Assembly (NCBI GenBank): GCA_902795905.1
Contig: CADBMY010000251.1
Location: 1 to 6,353 of the forward strand
Length of the DNA: 6,353 bases
Direction of reading: 5' to 3'
Source: an uncultured Erysipelotrichaceae bacterium
Lineage (GTDB): Bacteria > Bacillota_I > Bacilli_A > Erysipelotrichales > Erysipelotrichaceae
Positions 1-5,633 of the stretch are shown here, piece after piece. Position 1 is the first letter of the stretch. Every line of letters starts with the position of its first letter. Made by a program: the position numbers and the translations under genes. A model generated the notes under the pieces. The model did no database searches, was not told where the DNA came from, and worked only from the letters and a program-made list of their open reading frames with translations.

Positions 1-37
1 CCTTTCTGTCGAGTTTCTGAATATTCATTTCCTTCAT
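1..37 (-). CDS. possible 5' end of a gene leaving the left edge
   Basis: Only about 12 codons are visible, reading M-K-E-M-N-I-Q-K-L-D-R-K, so no function can be given. The lysine-rich start is typical of a bacterial N terminus. The case for a gene rests on context. On the same strand a -35-like TGGAGA (79-74), 17 bases and a -10-like CATAAT (56-51) lie just ahead. GAAGAG sits 5 bases before the ATG at 37 as a weak ribosome binding site. A second in-frame ATG lies at 28. A competing minus-strand frame opens at ATG 155 and also runs off the edge, but it has no Shine-Dalgarno sequence and an odd composition. A plus-strand tail ending at the TGA at 58-60 cannot be excluded. Confidence 0.35.
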   Translation of the reverse strand, partial: MKEMNIQKLDRK

Positions 38-50
38 AGGCACTCTTCGT

Positions 51-79
51 ATTATGGATGATATTATGTTCCCTCTCCA
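51..79 (-). promoter_or_regulatory. candidate promoter for the left-edge gene
   Basis: Read on the minus strand there is TGGAGA (79-74, four of six matches to TTGACA), a 17-base spacer and CATAAT (56-51, five of six matches to TATAAT). The -10 box ends 13 bases before the ATG at 37. The surrounding 38-179 spacer is AT-rich and holds another perfect minus-strand TATAAT at 110-105 with no good -35 box. Which of the two is used cannot be told from sequence. Confidence 0.35.
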
Positions 80-179
80 TATCCCGGTATTTCGAACTAA
101 TACTATTATACCCGACACCTTTGCATCTACGGAAAGTCATATGGTTTCTCTTCATTCTGACATTGCACTGAGATACACG

Positions 180-215
180 AAAAAGAATAGTGCACTGCTT
201 CTCCGGCAGTACACT
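180..215 (-). terminator. Rho-independent terminator after the flavodoxin gene
   Basis: On the minus strand, GTGTACTGC (214-206) pairs with GCAGTGCAC (198-190) around a 7-base loop (205-199). This gives nine pairs including one G-U wobble, and 215/189 can add a tenth. The stem is followed by the T-rich run TTCTTTTT (187-180). It starts 19 bases after the flavodoxin stop codon. There is no T run on the plus-strand side, so it should act only on the minus-strand hydrolase-flavodoxin transcript. Confidence 0.85.
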
Positions 216-233
216 CCATGTCTGTATACCCTG

Positions 234-707
234 CTATTTCTGCAGGCTTTCCGCCCACTTCTTCATTCCTTCGGCATCGTCTGCGTCAAAGCGTACAGCG
301 CTGAGGATCTCTGCTCCTCGGATGTACGGCTGAAGCTTTTCCTGTGTCTTGCCGATCCCGCTGCCGCCCGATGTCGCAAACAGACCGATCTTCTTGTCTG
401 TCCAGTCATATGCCTTACAGAATGTATTGATCACGTTGGGTGCACATCCGTACCAGATCGGGAAGCCGATCAGTACGGTATCATAGTCTTCAAAGTGATC
501 CACTGTCCCGCTGACCGCTGCGTTCTTTTTGCCGAAGAACTCACGGTTGCATCGGGCCAGAGGATTGGTATACCTGAGATCTGCGGCTGTATAGGGCTTC
601 TCCGGTACGATCTCAAAGAGATCCGCATGGATATTCTCTGCCAGCTTCTCTGCCGCTCTTCTGGTTGTGCCGCTTTCTGCACTGAAATAGACGACCAGTG
701 TCTTCAT
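234..707 (-). CDS. flavodoxin family protein
   Basis: A 157-residue single-domain flavodoxin-like protein, predicted to be a cytoplasmic FMN-binding electron carrier or small reductase. The N terminus forms the first beta strand (KTLVVYFSA) leading into the phosphate-binding loop S-A-E-S-G-T-T (residues 9-15). The second FMN loop is the GFPIWYG segment (81-87), where aromatic residues would stack on the flavin. ATSGGSGIG (111-119) is the conserved third loop of this flavodoxin subgroup. Length and motif order fit the short flavodoxins common in Bacillota. The start lies 14 bases after the stop codon of the alpha/beta hydrolase, so the two are probably one transcript. The ribosome binding site is weak (AGAGAAGAAAG just upstream), which suggests dependence on translation of the upstream gene. 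The redox partner cannot be inferred. Confidence 0.93.
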   Translation of the reverse strand: MKTLVVYFSAESGTTRRAAEKLAENIHADLFEIVPEKPYTAADLRYTNPLARCNREFFGKKNAAVSGTVDHFEDYDTVLIGFPIWYGCAPNVINTFCKAYDWTDKKIGLFATSGGSGIGKTQEKLQPYIRGAEILSAVRFDADDAEGMKKWAESLQK

Positions 708-721
708 GTCTTTCTTCTCTG

Positions 722-1519
722 TTATTCCTTCATCAGCCAGTGACAGACTCTTTCGTTAAAGTCTTTGGCTTCCTCATATACCGCATGTCCGTAATCGGGA
801 TAATACCCAAAGGTACAGTGCGGGATCCTCTCGTAGATCTCATAAGCAGCTTCCGTGCCTACTGTTTTATCTTCTCCGCCGGCGATCACATATGTCGGAC
901 AGGTGATCTGATCCAGTTCATCCAGGGCATTGAATGTGAGGATCGCTTCGGCATTGATCAGGAACCTGTCTGCCTCCTTCGGGTGGAATACCTTGCCAAG
1001 CAGTCCGGAGATCTTGCTGTATCTTCTGAGATTCTCTCCCGTATAGCTCTTTTCGGCTGTATCTTTCATCAGTTTCCCGTACTCCCCGTCGGCCGCATAG
1101 CTGATCCAGCGTGACAGATTCTTCTCAATCACCGGGTTGACACGGGCTGCCGGTACGGCCAGCACAAGCTTCCGTACAAGCTCGGGATGATCAATGGCCA
1201 GATACTGTGCGATCATACTGCCCTGCGATACACCGAGGACATCTGCCTGCTGAATATGCAGCGCACGCATTGCCTGCGCCTGATCTTCTGCCATCTCCCT
1301 GATCGTATATCCCGTGTGCATCTGGCGTTTGCGGCTGAACATGTATACCGTGTAGTCCTTTGAGAATATCCTGTATGACAGCGACAGGGGAAGCGCCTTC
1401 CCGCGTACGGTTGCCAGTCCGTCAGAAAGCCCCGGCAGCATTACCAGCTTCTTCTCTCCCTTGCCGAAACAGACATAATCCATCATCGTACTGCCGATCC
1501 TTACCGCTCCGTTATGCAT
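722..1519 (-). CDS. alpha/beta-fold hydrolase
   Basis: A 265-residue serine hydrolase of the alpha/beta fold, with no signal peptide, so cytoplasmic. An oxyanion-hole strand ends in MLPGLSDG (27-34). The nucleophile elbow is GVSQG (96-100) with Ser98. The likely acid is Asp217 in AGGEDKTVG and the catalytic His is His245 in DYGHAVYEE. HPELVRKLVL after the elbow is typical of the esterase/peroxidase-like branch of the family. The substrate is unknown. The frame stays open 32 codons further upstream, but ATG 1519 is preferred: GAGGTGA (1531-1525) lies just before it, a perfect TATAAT (1543-1538) just before that, and homology would begin at about this point. It is first in a two-gene unit with the flavodoxin gene and divergent from the membrane-protein gene at 1614. 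Confidence 0.93.
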   Translation of the reverse strand: MHNGAVRIGSTMMDYVCFGKGEKKLVMLPGLSDGLATVRGKALPLSLSYRIFSKDYTVYMFSRKRQMHTGYTIREMAEDQAQAMRALHIQQADVLGVSQGSMIAQYLAIDHPELVRKLVLAVPAARVNPVIEKNLSRWISYAADGEYGKLMKDTAEKSYTGENLRRYSKISGLLGKVFHPKEADRFLINAEAILTFNALDELDQITCPTYVIAGGEDKTVGTEAAYEIYERIPHCTFGYYPDYGHAVYEEAKDFNERVCHWLMKE

Positions 1520-1524
1520 ACCTC

Positions 1525-1531
1525 TCACCTC
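1525..1531 (-). promoter_or_regulatory. strong Shine-Dalgarno site fixing the hydrolase start
   Basis: GAGGTGA on the minus strand is complementary to UCACCUC at the 3' end of 16S rRNA. Its GAGG core is 8 bases from ATG 1519. This decides against the longer upstream reading of the hydrolase frame. Confidence 0.75.
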
Positions 1532-1537
1532 ACTATC

Positions 1538-1566
1538 ATTATACTGTTTCCGCAGATTTCTGAGTG
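1538..1566 (-). promoter_or_regulatory. promoter of the hydrolase-flavodoxin unit
   Basis: A perfect TATAAT lies at 1543-1538 on the minus strand. The hexamer 17 bases upstream (CACTCA, 1566-1561) is a poor -35 box. The -10 box ends 18 bases before ATG 1519, so transcription from about 1531 would give a leader of roughly 12 bases that starts in the Shine-Dalgarno sequence. The weak -35 box may mean an activator is needed or that the box is simply degenerate. Confidence 0.6.
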
Positions 1567-1595
1567 ACTGTCCTGACCGGGTTTCTTTGTATAAT
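1567..1595 (+). promoter_or_regulatory. promoter of the membrane protein gene
   Basis: A perfect TATAAT at 1590-1595 is preceded by a T-rich stretch, with no good -35 box (CTGTCC at 1568-1573 matches only three positions). It ends 18 bases before ATG 1614, the same distance as the divergent minus-strand promoter. The two presumed -35 regions abut at 1566/1567, around a 7-base palindrome AGTGACT (1563-1569). Confidence 0.55.
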
Positions 1596-1613
1596 AAACA
1601 TGAAAGGTCAAAC

Positions 1614-2411
1614 ATGTGCAGACCGCTTCCTCAGTCAGGAAGAATACCCTCTGCGCACACGGAACTTATGGATCTGTGTTTCTCACATACACCGCAAATG
1701 TACGGAATGTTTCACCTGACCATGCTGGGTGTGACTTTCATCATGGCACTACTGACATGGAGGAAGTCTTATGGTCTTTCGGAAGATAAGCTTGTGCGGA
1801 TCATCGGTATCTGCGGTCTTGGTCTGTGTGTGGCGGAGATATGGAAACAGCAGTTCTGCCTGTTTCTCTATGACGGGAAGTATGTCTTTGCGTACTTTCC
1901 GTTTCAGCTTTGTTCACTGTCGATGTATGTGAGTGTGATCTTTCCGTTTGTCCCTGTTCGCATAAAGAGAATACTGGCATCCTTTCAGTCCACGTACCTG
2001 ATGATTGCCGGGATCCTGGCTTTACTGTATCCGGAGGATATGTTACGTCCGCAGGTTCTTCTGACCATGCATGGTTTTCTCTATCATACCGTGATGATCA
2101 TCCTGTCTCTGCTGTCCCTGCGCTATATGACGAAAGCAGGCGGAGATATCCGCGGGGCTGGTATCTTGTTCATCCTCTCTGCCGGGATCGCCTATCTTCT
2201 GAATGTATTCATGCATCACCTCGACCCTGCACAGTATACATATTTCTTCTATATCTCTCCGTATTTCGAGAATACCCAGCCTGTCTTCTCCCTGATCAGT
2301 CATCATATCGGGATCACGGCGGGCAATCTCTTCTACCTGCTCTGTATCATCCTGTCCGCATCACTTCTGCATACGTGGTATGTACACAGGCTGTCTGTTC
2401 CCAAGGTATAA
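1614..2411 (+). CDS. TMEM164/YwaF-like (TIGR02206-type) integral membrane protein
   Basis: A 265-residue polytopic membrane protein of the bacterial YwaF/TP0381 type, related to eukaryotic TMEM164. Hydrophobic segments lie at roughly 32-48, 62-80, 92-114, 126-140, 150-170, 181-199 and 228-255. The family signature near the third segment is FPFQLCS (95-101), with Cys100. A second conserved-looking block, MHGFLYHTV (152-160), has His153 and His158. Human TMEM164 has been reported as an ether-lipid acyltransferase using a conserved cysteine. Whether the bacterial proteins do this is not shown, so the function stays open. ATG 1614 is chosen because AAAGG (1603-1607) is 6 bases upstream and a TATAAT precedes it. 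The in-frame ATG at 1668 would give a start closer to that of typical relatives and remains possible. It is first in a plus-strand cluster, 7 bases before the HAD gene. Confidence 0.85.
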   Translation: MCRPLPQSGRIPSAHTELMDLCFSHTPQMYGMFHLTMLGVTFIMALLTWRKSYGLSEDKLVRIIGICGLGLCVAEIWKQQFCLFLYDGKYVFAYFPFQLCSLSMYVSVIFPFVPVRIKRILASFQSTYLMIAGILALLYPEDMLRPQVLLTMHGFLYHTVMIILSLLSLRYMTKAGGDIRGAGILFILSAGIAYLLNVFMHHLDPAQYTYFFYISPYFENTQPVFSLISHHIGITAGNLFYLLCIILSASLLHTWYVHRLSVPKV

Positions 2412-2412
2412 T
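2407..2412 (+). promoter_or_regulatory. -10 box directly before the HAD gene (possible leaderless start)
   Basis: TATAAT contains the TAA stop codon of the membrane protein gene (2409-2411). Only six bases separate it from ATG 2419, so a start site about 7 bases downstream would fall on the A of the start codon. No convincing -35 box exists: TGTACA at 2381-2386 would need a 20-base spacer. Read-through from the promoter at 1590 is the alternative source of transcript. Confidence 0.4.
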
Positions 2413-2418
2413 ACAGAT

Positions 2419-3087
2419 ATGTTTGATGGTGTTCTCTTTGACTTTAACGGTACCCTGCTACAGGATACGCCCTATCATATCAAAGCTTTTGCCCGGATCG
2501 CCCGGGAATCGTTTCATTATGACATGAGCGCGGAGGAGTTTACCTCGGTATATGCAGGACTGCCGAATCAGGAGATCCTGCGCCGGATGTCCGGGGATAC
2601 GCTCAGTTACGAAGAGCGGGAAGTTCTGTCTCTGCGCAAGGAAGCGTACTACCGTGAGATGGTGCGTGAGGCAGTACCTCGTGCACGTCTTACCGGCGGT
2701 GCAGAGGAACTGTTTGGCTGGCTGCAGAAACAGAACATCCCGTATACGATCGTCAGTGCTTCGATCAGGGAGAATATCGATTTCTTTGTTGAGTGGTTCT
2801 CCCTCAGGCAGTGGTTTGACCCGGCACGGATCATCTACGATACCGGGGAATATGTATCCAAGAAGGAGATGTACCGGAAAGCCGCAGAGGTCATGAACAT
2901 GAAACATCCGCTGGTCTTTGAGGATTCCCTTTCCGGGGTCTCTTCTGCCCTTGAGATCGGTGCTTCTGTCATCTTTATCGAGGGAACTGCCAAGCTTCCG
3001 CCGGAGTATACCGTTCTGGCATCCCGCAGGGATATGTCAGACTGTATCTCCCTGCTTCAGCCTCTGCTTCGTACAAACAGACAATGA
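2419..3087 (+). CDS. HAD-superfamily hydrolase (beta-phosphoglucomutase-like subfamily)
   Basis: A 222-residue haloacid-dehalogenase-fold protein, probably a cytoplasmic phosphatase or phosphomutase acting on a small phosphorylated metabolite. Motif I is DFNGTL (8-13), with nucleophile Asp8 but Asn10 where most members have Asp. Motif II is the IVSAS strand (111-115) with Ser113. The motif III lysine is Lys148 or Lys149 in VSKKEMYRKAAE. Motif IV is LVFEDSLSGVSSALEIGA (165-182), with acidic Glu168 and Asp169. A helical cap fills about residues 15-95, as in subfamily I. The start at 2419 is chosen because motif I then begins at residue 8, as usual. An upstream in-frame ATG at 2380 lies inside the membrane protein gene. 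There is no close Shine-Dalgarno sequence, since AAGG (2403-2406) is 12 bases away. The lipase gene follows 34 bases after the stop. Confidence 0.9.
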   Translation: MFDGVLFDFNGTLLQDTPYHIKAFARIARESFHYDMSAEEFTSVYAGLPNQEILRRMSGDTLSYEEREVLSLRKEAYYREMVREAVPRARLTGGAEELFGWLQKQNIPYTIVSASIRENIDFFVEWFSLRQWFDPARIIYDTGEYVSKKEMYRKAAEVMNMKHPLVFEDSLSGVSSALEIGASVIFIEGTAKLPPEYTVLASRRDMSDCISLLQPLLRTNRQ

Positions 3088-3121
3088 TCTACAGAAGATA
3101 TTCAGGCAGGAGAAAACAGTG

Positions 3122-4210
3122 ATGAATCATACTGAGTACTCTTATATCTTTGTGCATGGTCTTTCAGGCTGGGGCAGATACGATGCTCAGTATGCGCGTA
3201 TGCCGTACTGGGGCATGCGTAACGGCGACCTGATCAAACATCTGAATGATAACGGATACCATGCATATGCGGCCTCTGTTGCCCCGAGAGGAAGTGCCTG
3301 GGACAGAGCCTGTGAACTCTATGCACAGCTGACCGGTACGGTTACCGACTACGGCAAGGCCCACAGCGAGAAATACGGACATGCCCGTTACGGGAAGGAC
3401 TTCTCTGCAGATCCGCTGATCCCGGCATGGGATAAACAGCATCCCCTGGTGCTGATTGGACATTCGTTCGGCGGTGCTACGGTACGCATGTTTGCCCACC
3501 TGGTAAAGCAGGGATGTGAGGAAGAACGTGCCTGTACAGCTGCAGAAGAACTCTCCGGCTTCTTTGCGGGAGGTAACGAAGAACGGCCGATCAAAGCCCT
3601 GATCACCCTGGCTGCTCCGCACAACGGGACGACTGCCTACGATCTCTATGAAGATCCTGACTTTGATGTGAACAGTGTACATATTCCCTGGCACTGCCGC
3701 CGGCTTTCGGCACTGATGTCGAGAGGCAACACCCCTGTTCAGGATGGCAGAGACAGCCGTGATTATGCGCCGTTTGACATGCATATCGATGAGGCAGACA
3801 GACTGAACCGGAAGCTGTCTGTATCTTCGGATATCTACTACTTCTCCATTCCCTGCAGTGCTTCCGCAAAGAAACCTGATGGTACATACCGGCCGGTATA
3901 CAAAAAGATGGAACCGATGTTTACGAAGAGTTCCATCCTGATGGGTGTATATGAAGGCAGAAGCAGAGGAGGTATTCCCCTTGGCAAAGATTGGCAGGAG
4001 AATGACGGGCTTGTGAATACCATCTCAGCGATGGCTCCCTCCCATCAGCCTTCCTGTGCATATACATACGATCAGACCCCGGAACCGGGAATCTGGAATA
4101 TCCTGCCGGTATATCCGTATGATCATATGTCCCTGCAAGGCGGACTGTTACGGAAACACTCTGTCACAGAATTCTACGATACCCTGCTGAAGAAGATCAG
4201 TACACTGTAA
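3122..4210 (+). CDS. triacylglycerol lipase, family I.5-like, without signal peptide
   Basis: A 362-residue lipase resembling the zinc-containing Geobacillus lipases (L1/T1 type). The oxyanion-hole motif is VHGLSGWG (11-18). The nucleophile elbow is GHSFGG (113-118) with Ser115. Asp295 in WQENDGLVNT and His335 in YPYDHMSL complete the triad. The four zinc ligands of the L1 lipase (Asp61, His81, His87, Asp238) appear to have equivalents at Asp61 (AWDRACE), His81 and His87 (HSEKYGHARYG) and Asp219. The first beta strand starts at about residue 6, so there is no room for a signal peptide, although the known relatives are secreted. It would therefore act inside the cell or leave by another route. 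AGGAG (3108-3112) lies 9 bases before the ATG; an in-frame GTG at 3119 is an alternative start. The frame is open back to 2918, but that stretch overlaps the HAD gene. Confidence 0.93.
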   Translation: MNHTEYSYIFVHGLSGWGRYDAQYARMPYWGMRNGDLIKHLNDNGYHAYAASVAPRGSAWDRACELYAQLTGTVTDYGKAHSEKYGHARYGKDFSADPLIPAWDKQHPLVLIGHSFGGATVRMFAHLVKQGCEEERACTAAEELSGFFAGGNEERPIKALITLAAPHNGTTAYDLYEDPDFDVNSVHIPWHCRRLSALMSRGNTPVQDGRDSRDYAPFDMHIDEADRLNRKLSVSSDIYYFSIPCSASAKKPDGTYRPVYKKMEPMFTKSSILMGVYEGRSRGGIPLGKDWQENDGLVNTISAMAPSHQPSCAYTYDQTPEPGIWNILPVYPYDHMSLQGGLLRKHSVTEFYDTLLKKISTL

Positions 4211-4220
4211 CTACAGTTTT
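4204..4220 (+). terminator. weak terminator-like palindrome over the convergent stop codons
   Basis: ACTGTA (4204-4209) and TACAGT (4212-4217) form a perfect inverted repeat around AC, in practice a 5-bp stem with a 4-base loop, followed by TTTTCTT on the plus strand. It covers the TAA of the lipase gene (4208-4210) and the TAG of the methyltransferase gene (4213-4211). The stem is short and AT-rich, so efficiency is doubtful. A second GC-richer inverted repeat, ACCGG/CCGGT (4226-4242), lies just downstream inside the methyltransferase gene. No T run is present for the minus direction. Confidence 0.25.
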
Positions 4221-5551
4221 CTTACACCGGGATCGATCCGGTTCTTGATCACGGTACCGCTGCATCTCCCAAAGCCAAGCGGATAGCCGTCGGTGCATAC
4301 CAACACCCAGCCGTTTCCGTCTGTCTCTGTCTCCACGGTCTCACCGCGCAGGTATTTCTCCGTCCGCGGATCATCTGCCGCGAAGGATACAGTACGATCA
4401 AATGTCTCTGTACTTAACGACATGGCCAGATGCTGGGAGGGTTCAAACCTTCCCTTTTTCAGTGTCCCAAACAGTAACCCGGAACGTACCGTGCGCATAC
4501 CTGTATACGGAAGCTCCTCTTCCGGCAGGTACAGCACCTTGTCCTTCAGGATCATGAACCTGTTCGGATCATACTGCTTATGTATATGTGTCATAAACAT
4601 CGTCATATCTTCCGGCAGCTTTTCTCTGCGTCTATGGCTCTGTACAGATGCTGTGCGTTCTCCTTCCCCCTTCTGCAGTAAGGCCGTAAAATGACCTTCT
4701 CCCTGCAGTCTGTGCGGATATAAGCGCACACAGTTCTCTGTCCCCGGCAGGATACCATGCGCAAAGTTACCGTCTCTTTTGATCGGCAGCACCTGTAACT
4801 GCGGACAGATCTTCTTCGTGTACAGGATGATCTCTTCATCCTCCTCCGGTGAGAATGTACAGGTGGAATAGACAAGCTTTCCTCCCTCCCGTAACATGCC
4901 CAGTGCCGAAGTGACGATCTCCTTCTGTATTTCTGCAAAGTACTGCGGTCCTCTTTCTTCCCAGGCTTTGATCAGAGACGGATCTTTCCTGAACATGCCT
5001 TCTCCCGAACACGGGACATCAAGCAGGATACAGTCAAAGTATTCCGGAAAGTGCTCTGCCATGCGGTTCAGGTCTTCTCCTGTCACATAGGTATTCCCTG
5101 CTCCGTAGCGCTGTATATTCTTCAGGGTCGCATTCTGCCTCGAGATACTGATGTCATTGGAGATCAGCACACCGGTATCCTGCAGCTTTGCGGCTAATGT
5201 CACACTCTTCCCGCCCAGGGCTGCACAGGCATCAAGGACCTTGTCTCCAGGCTGTACAGGCAGTACTTCCGCCGGCAGGCAGGCCGAAGCTTCCTGCAGA
5301 TAATAGAGACCTGCATACCAGTACGGATGTGTACCGGGACGTACATTTCCATGGACATAGAAGGCATCGGCACACCAGGGCACAGGTGAAAGTTCAAACG
5401 GGGAGATCCGCCGGAACTCTTCGGCAGAGATCTTCCCTGTATTGATATGAAGACTGAGTGTCTCCGGTTCTTCAAGACTCTGCAGGTATGCCGGATACTC
5501 TTCACCAAGCAGACTCTTCATGCGTATTTCATATGTTTCAGGCAGTTTCAT
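4211..5551 (-). CDS. RsmB/RsmF-type (NOL1/NOP2/sun) rRNA cytosine-C5 methyltransferase
   Basis: A 446-residue SAM-dependent RNA m5C methyltransferase, probably acting on 16S rRNA. An N-terminal domain (1-100) precedes the Rossmann methyltransferase domain. Motif I is VLDACAALGGKS (105-116). The two family cysteines are Cys181 in DVPCSGEG and Cys231 in VYSTCTF. LYPHRLQGEGHF (277-288) closes the catalytic domain. The C-terminal part (about 315-446), ending in GYPLGFGRCSGTVIKN and PGVRKL, matches the RNA-binding PUA-like tail of the RsmF/YebU branch. Motif I has Leu112 where the family almost always has Pro. ATG 5551 is chosen because MKLPETYEIRMKSLLGEEYP resembles the usual N terminus; ATG 5560, three codons upstream, overlaps the presumed -10 box. 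It is convergent with the lipase gene (stop codons abut) and divergent from the aminotransferase gene. Confidence 0.92.
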   Translation of the reverse strand: MKLPETYEIRMKSLLGEEYPAYLQSLEEPETLSLHINTGKISAEEFRRISPFELSPVPWCADAFYVHGNVRPGTHPYWYAGLYYLQEASACLPAEVLPVQPGDKVLDACAALGGKSVTLAAKLQDTGVLISNDISISRQNATLKNIQRYGAGNTYVTGEDLNRMAEHFPEYFDCILLDVPCSGEGMFRKDPSLIKAWEERGPQYFAEIQKEIVTSALGMLREGGKLVYSTCTFSPEEDEEIILYTKKICPQLQVLPIKRDGNFAHGILPGTENCVRLYPHRLQGEGHFTALLQKGEGERTASVQSHRRREKLPEDMTMFMTHIHKQYDPNRFMILKDKVLYLPEEELPYTGMRTVRSGLLFGTLKKGRFEPSQHLAMSLSTETFDRTVSFAADDPRTEKYLRGETVETETDGNGWVLVCTDGYPLGFGRCSGTVIKNRIDPGVRKL

Positions 5552-5558
5552 CCCCCTC

Positions 5559-5567
5559 ATTGTAACA
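5559..5567 (-). promoter_or_regulatory. extended -10 promoter of the rRNA methyltransferase gene
   Basis: The minus strand reads TGT-TACAAT (5567-5559): an extended -10 TG motif followed by a hexamer with five of six matches to TATAAT. Seven bases (GAGGGGG) separate it from ATG 5551. A start about 7 bases downstream would produce a leaderless or nearly leaderless mRNA. The -35 region is not recognisable, which fits an extended -10 promoter. Confidence 0.45.
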
Positions 5568-5592
5568 GGTAACCCGGAGTTAAGATTATTCT

Positions 5593-5620
5593 TTGTGAAG
5601 AAGAGAAATCATACTATACT
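5593..5620 (+). promoter_or_regulatory. promoter of the aminotransferase gene
   Basis: TTGTGA (5593-5598, four of six matches), a 16-base spacer and TATACT (5615-5620, five of six matches). It is the best paired -35/-10 promoter in the window after the one at 51-79. The -10 box ends 17 bases before ATG 5638, giving a leader of about 11 bases. Confidence 0.55.
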
Positions 5621-5626
5621 TATAGC

Positions 5627-5633
5627 GAGGTGA
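5627..5633 (+). promoter_or_regulatory. Shine-Dalgarno site deciding between two adjacent ATG codons
   Basis: GAGGTGA is complementary to UCACCUC of 16S rRNA. Its GAGG core is 4 bases from ATG 5635 and 7 bases from ATG 5638, so the second ATG is favoured. The hydrolase gene uses the same GAGGTGA with 8 bases of spacing. Confidence 0.65.

Noticed and set aside
1..155. Minus-strand frame opening at ATG 155 and running off the left edge (51 codons, with M-K-R-N-H-M-T-F-R-R at its start)
   Set aside because: It has no Shine-Dalgarno sequence, has an unlikely composition, and spans both candidate -10 boxes of the spacer. The shorter start at 37 fits the promoter signals better, though neither can be proven from so little sequence.
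54..743. Long plus-strand open frame of 229 codons
   Set aside because: It lies over the flavodoxin gene on the opposite strand, which has clear flavodoxin motifs, and over its terminator. The plus-strand product is cysteine-rich with no recognisable domain.
1910..2527. Plus-strand frame of 205 codons inside the membrane protein gene
   Set aside because: It overlaps the TMEM164-like gene and the start of the HAD gene, both supported by family motifs; its own translation has none.
2918..3121. 68-codon extension at the N terminus of the lipase frame
   Set aside because: It overlaps the HAD gene in another frame, ends without a signal peptide next to the lipase start, and AGGAG at 3108-3112 supports the start at 3122.
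4226..4242. Inverted repeat ACCGG-GATCGAT-CCGGT as a terminator of the lipase gene
   Set aside because: It lies in the coding sequence of the methyltransferase (the N-R-I-D-P region near the C terminus) and is followed only by TTCTTG, not a T run.
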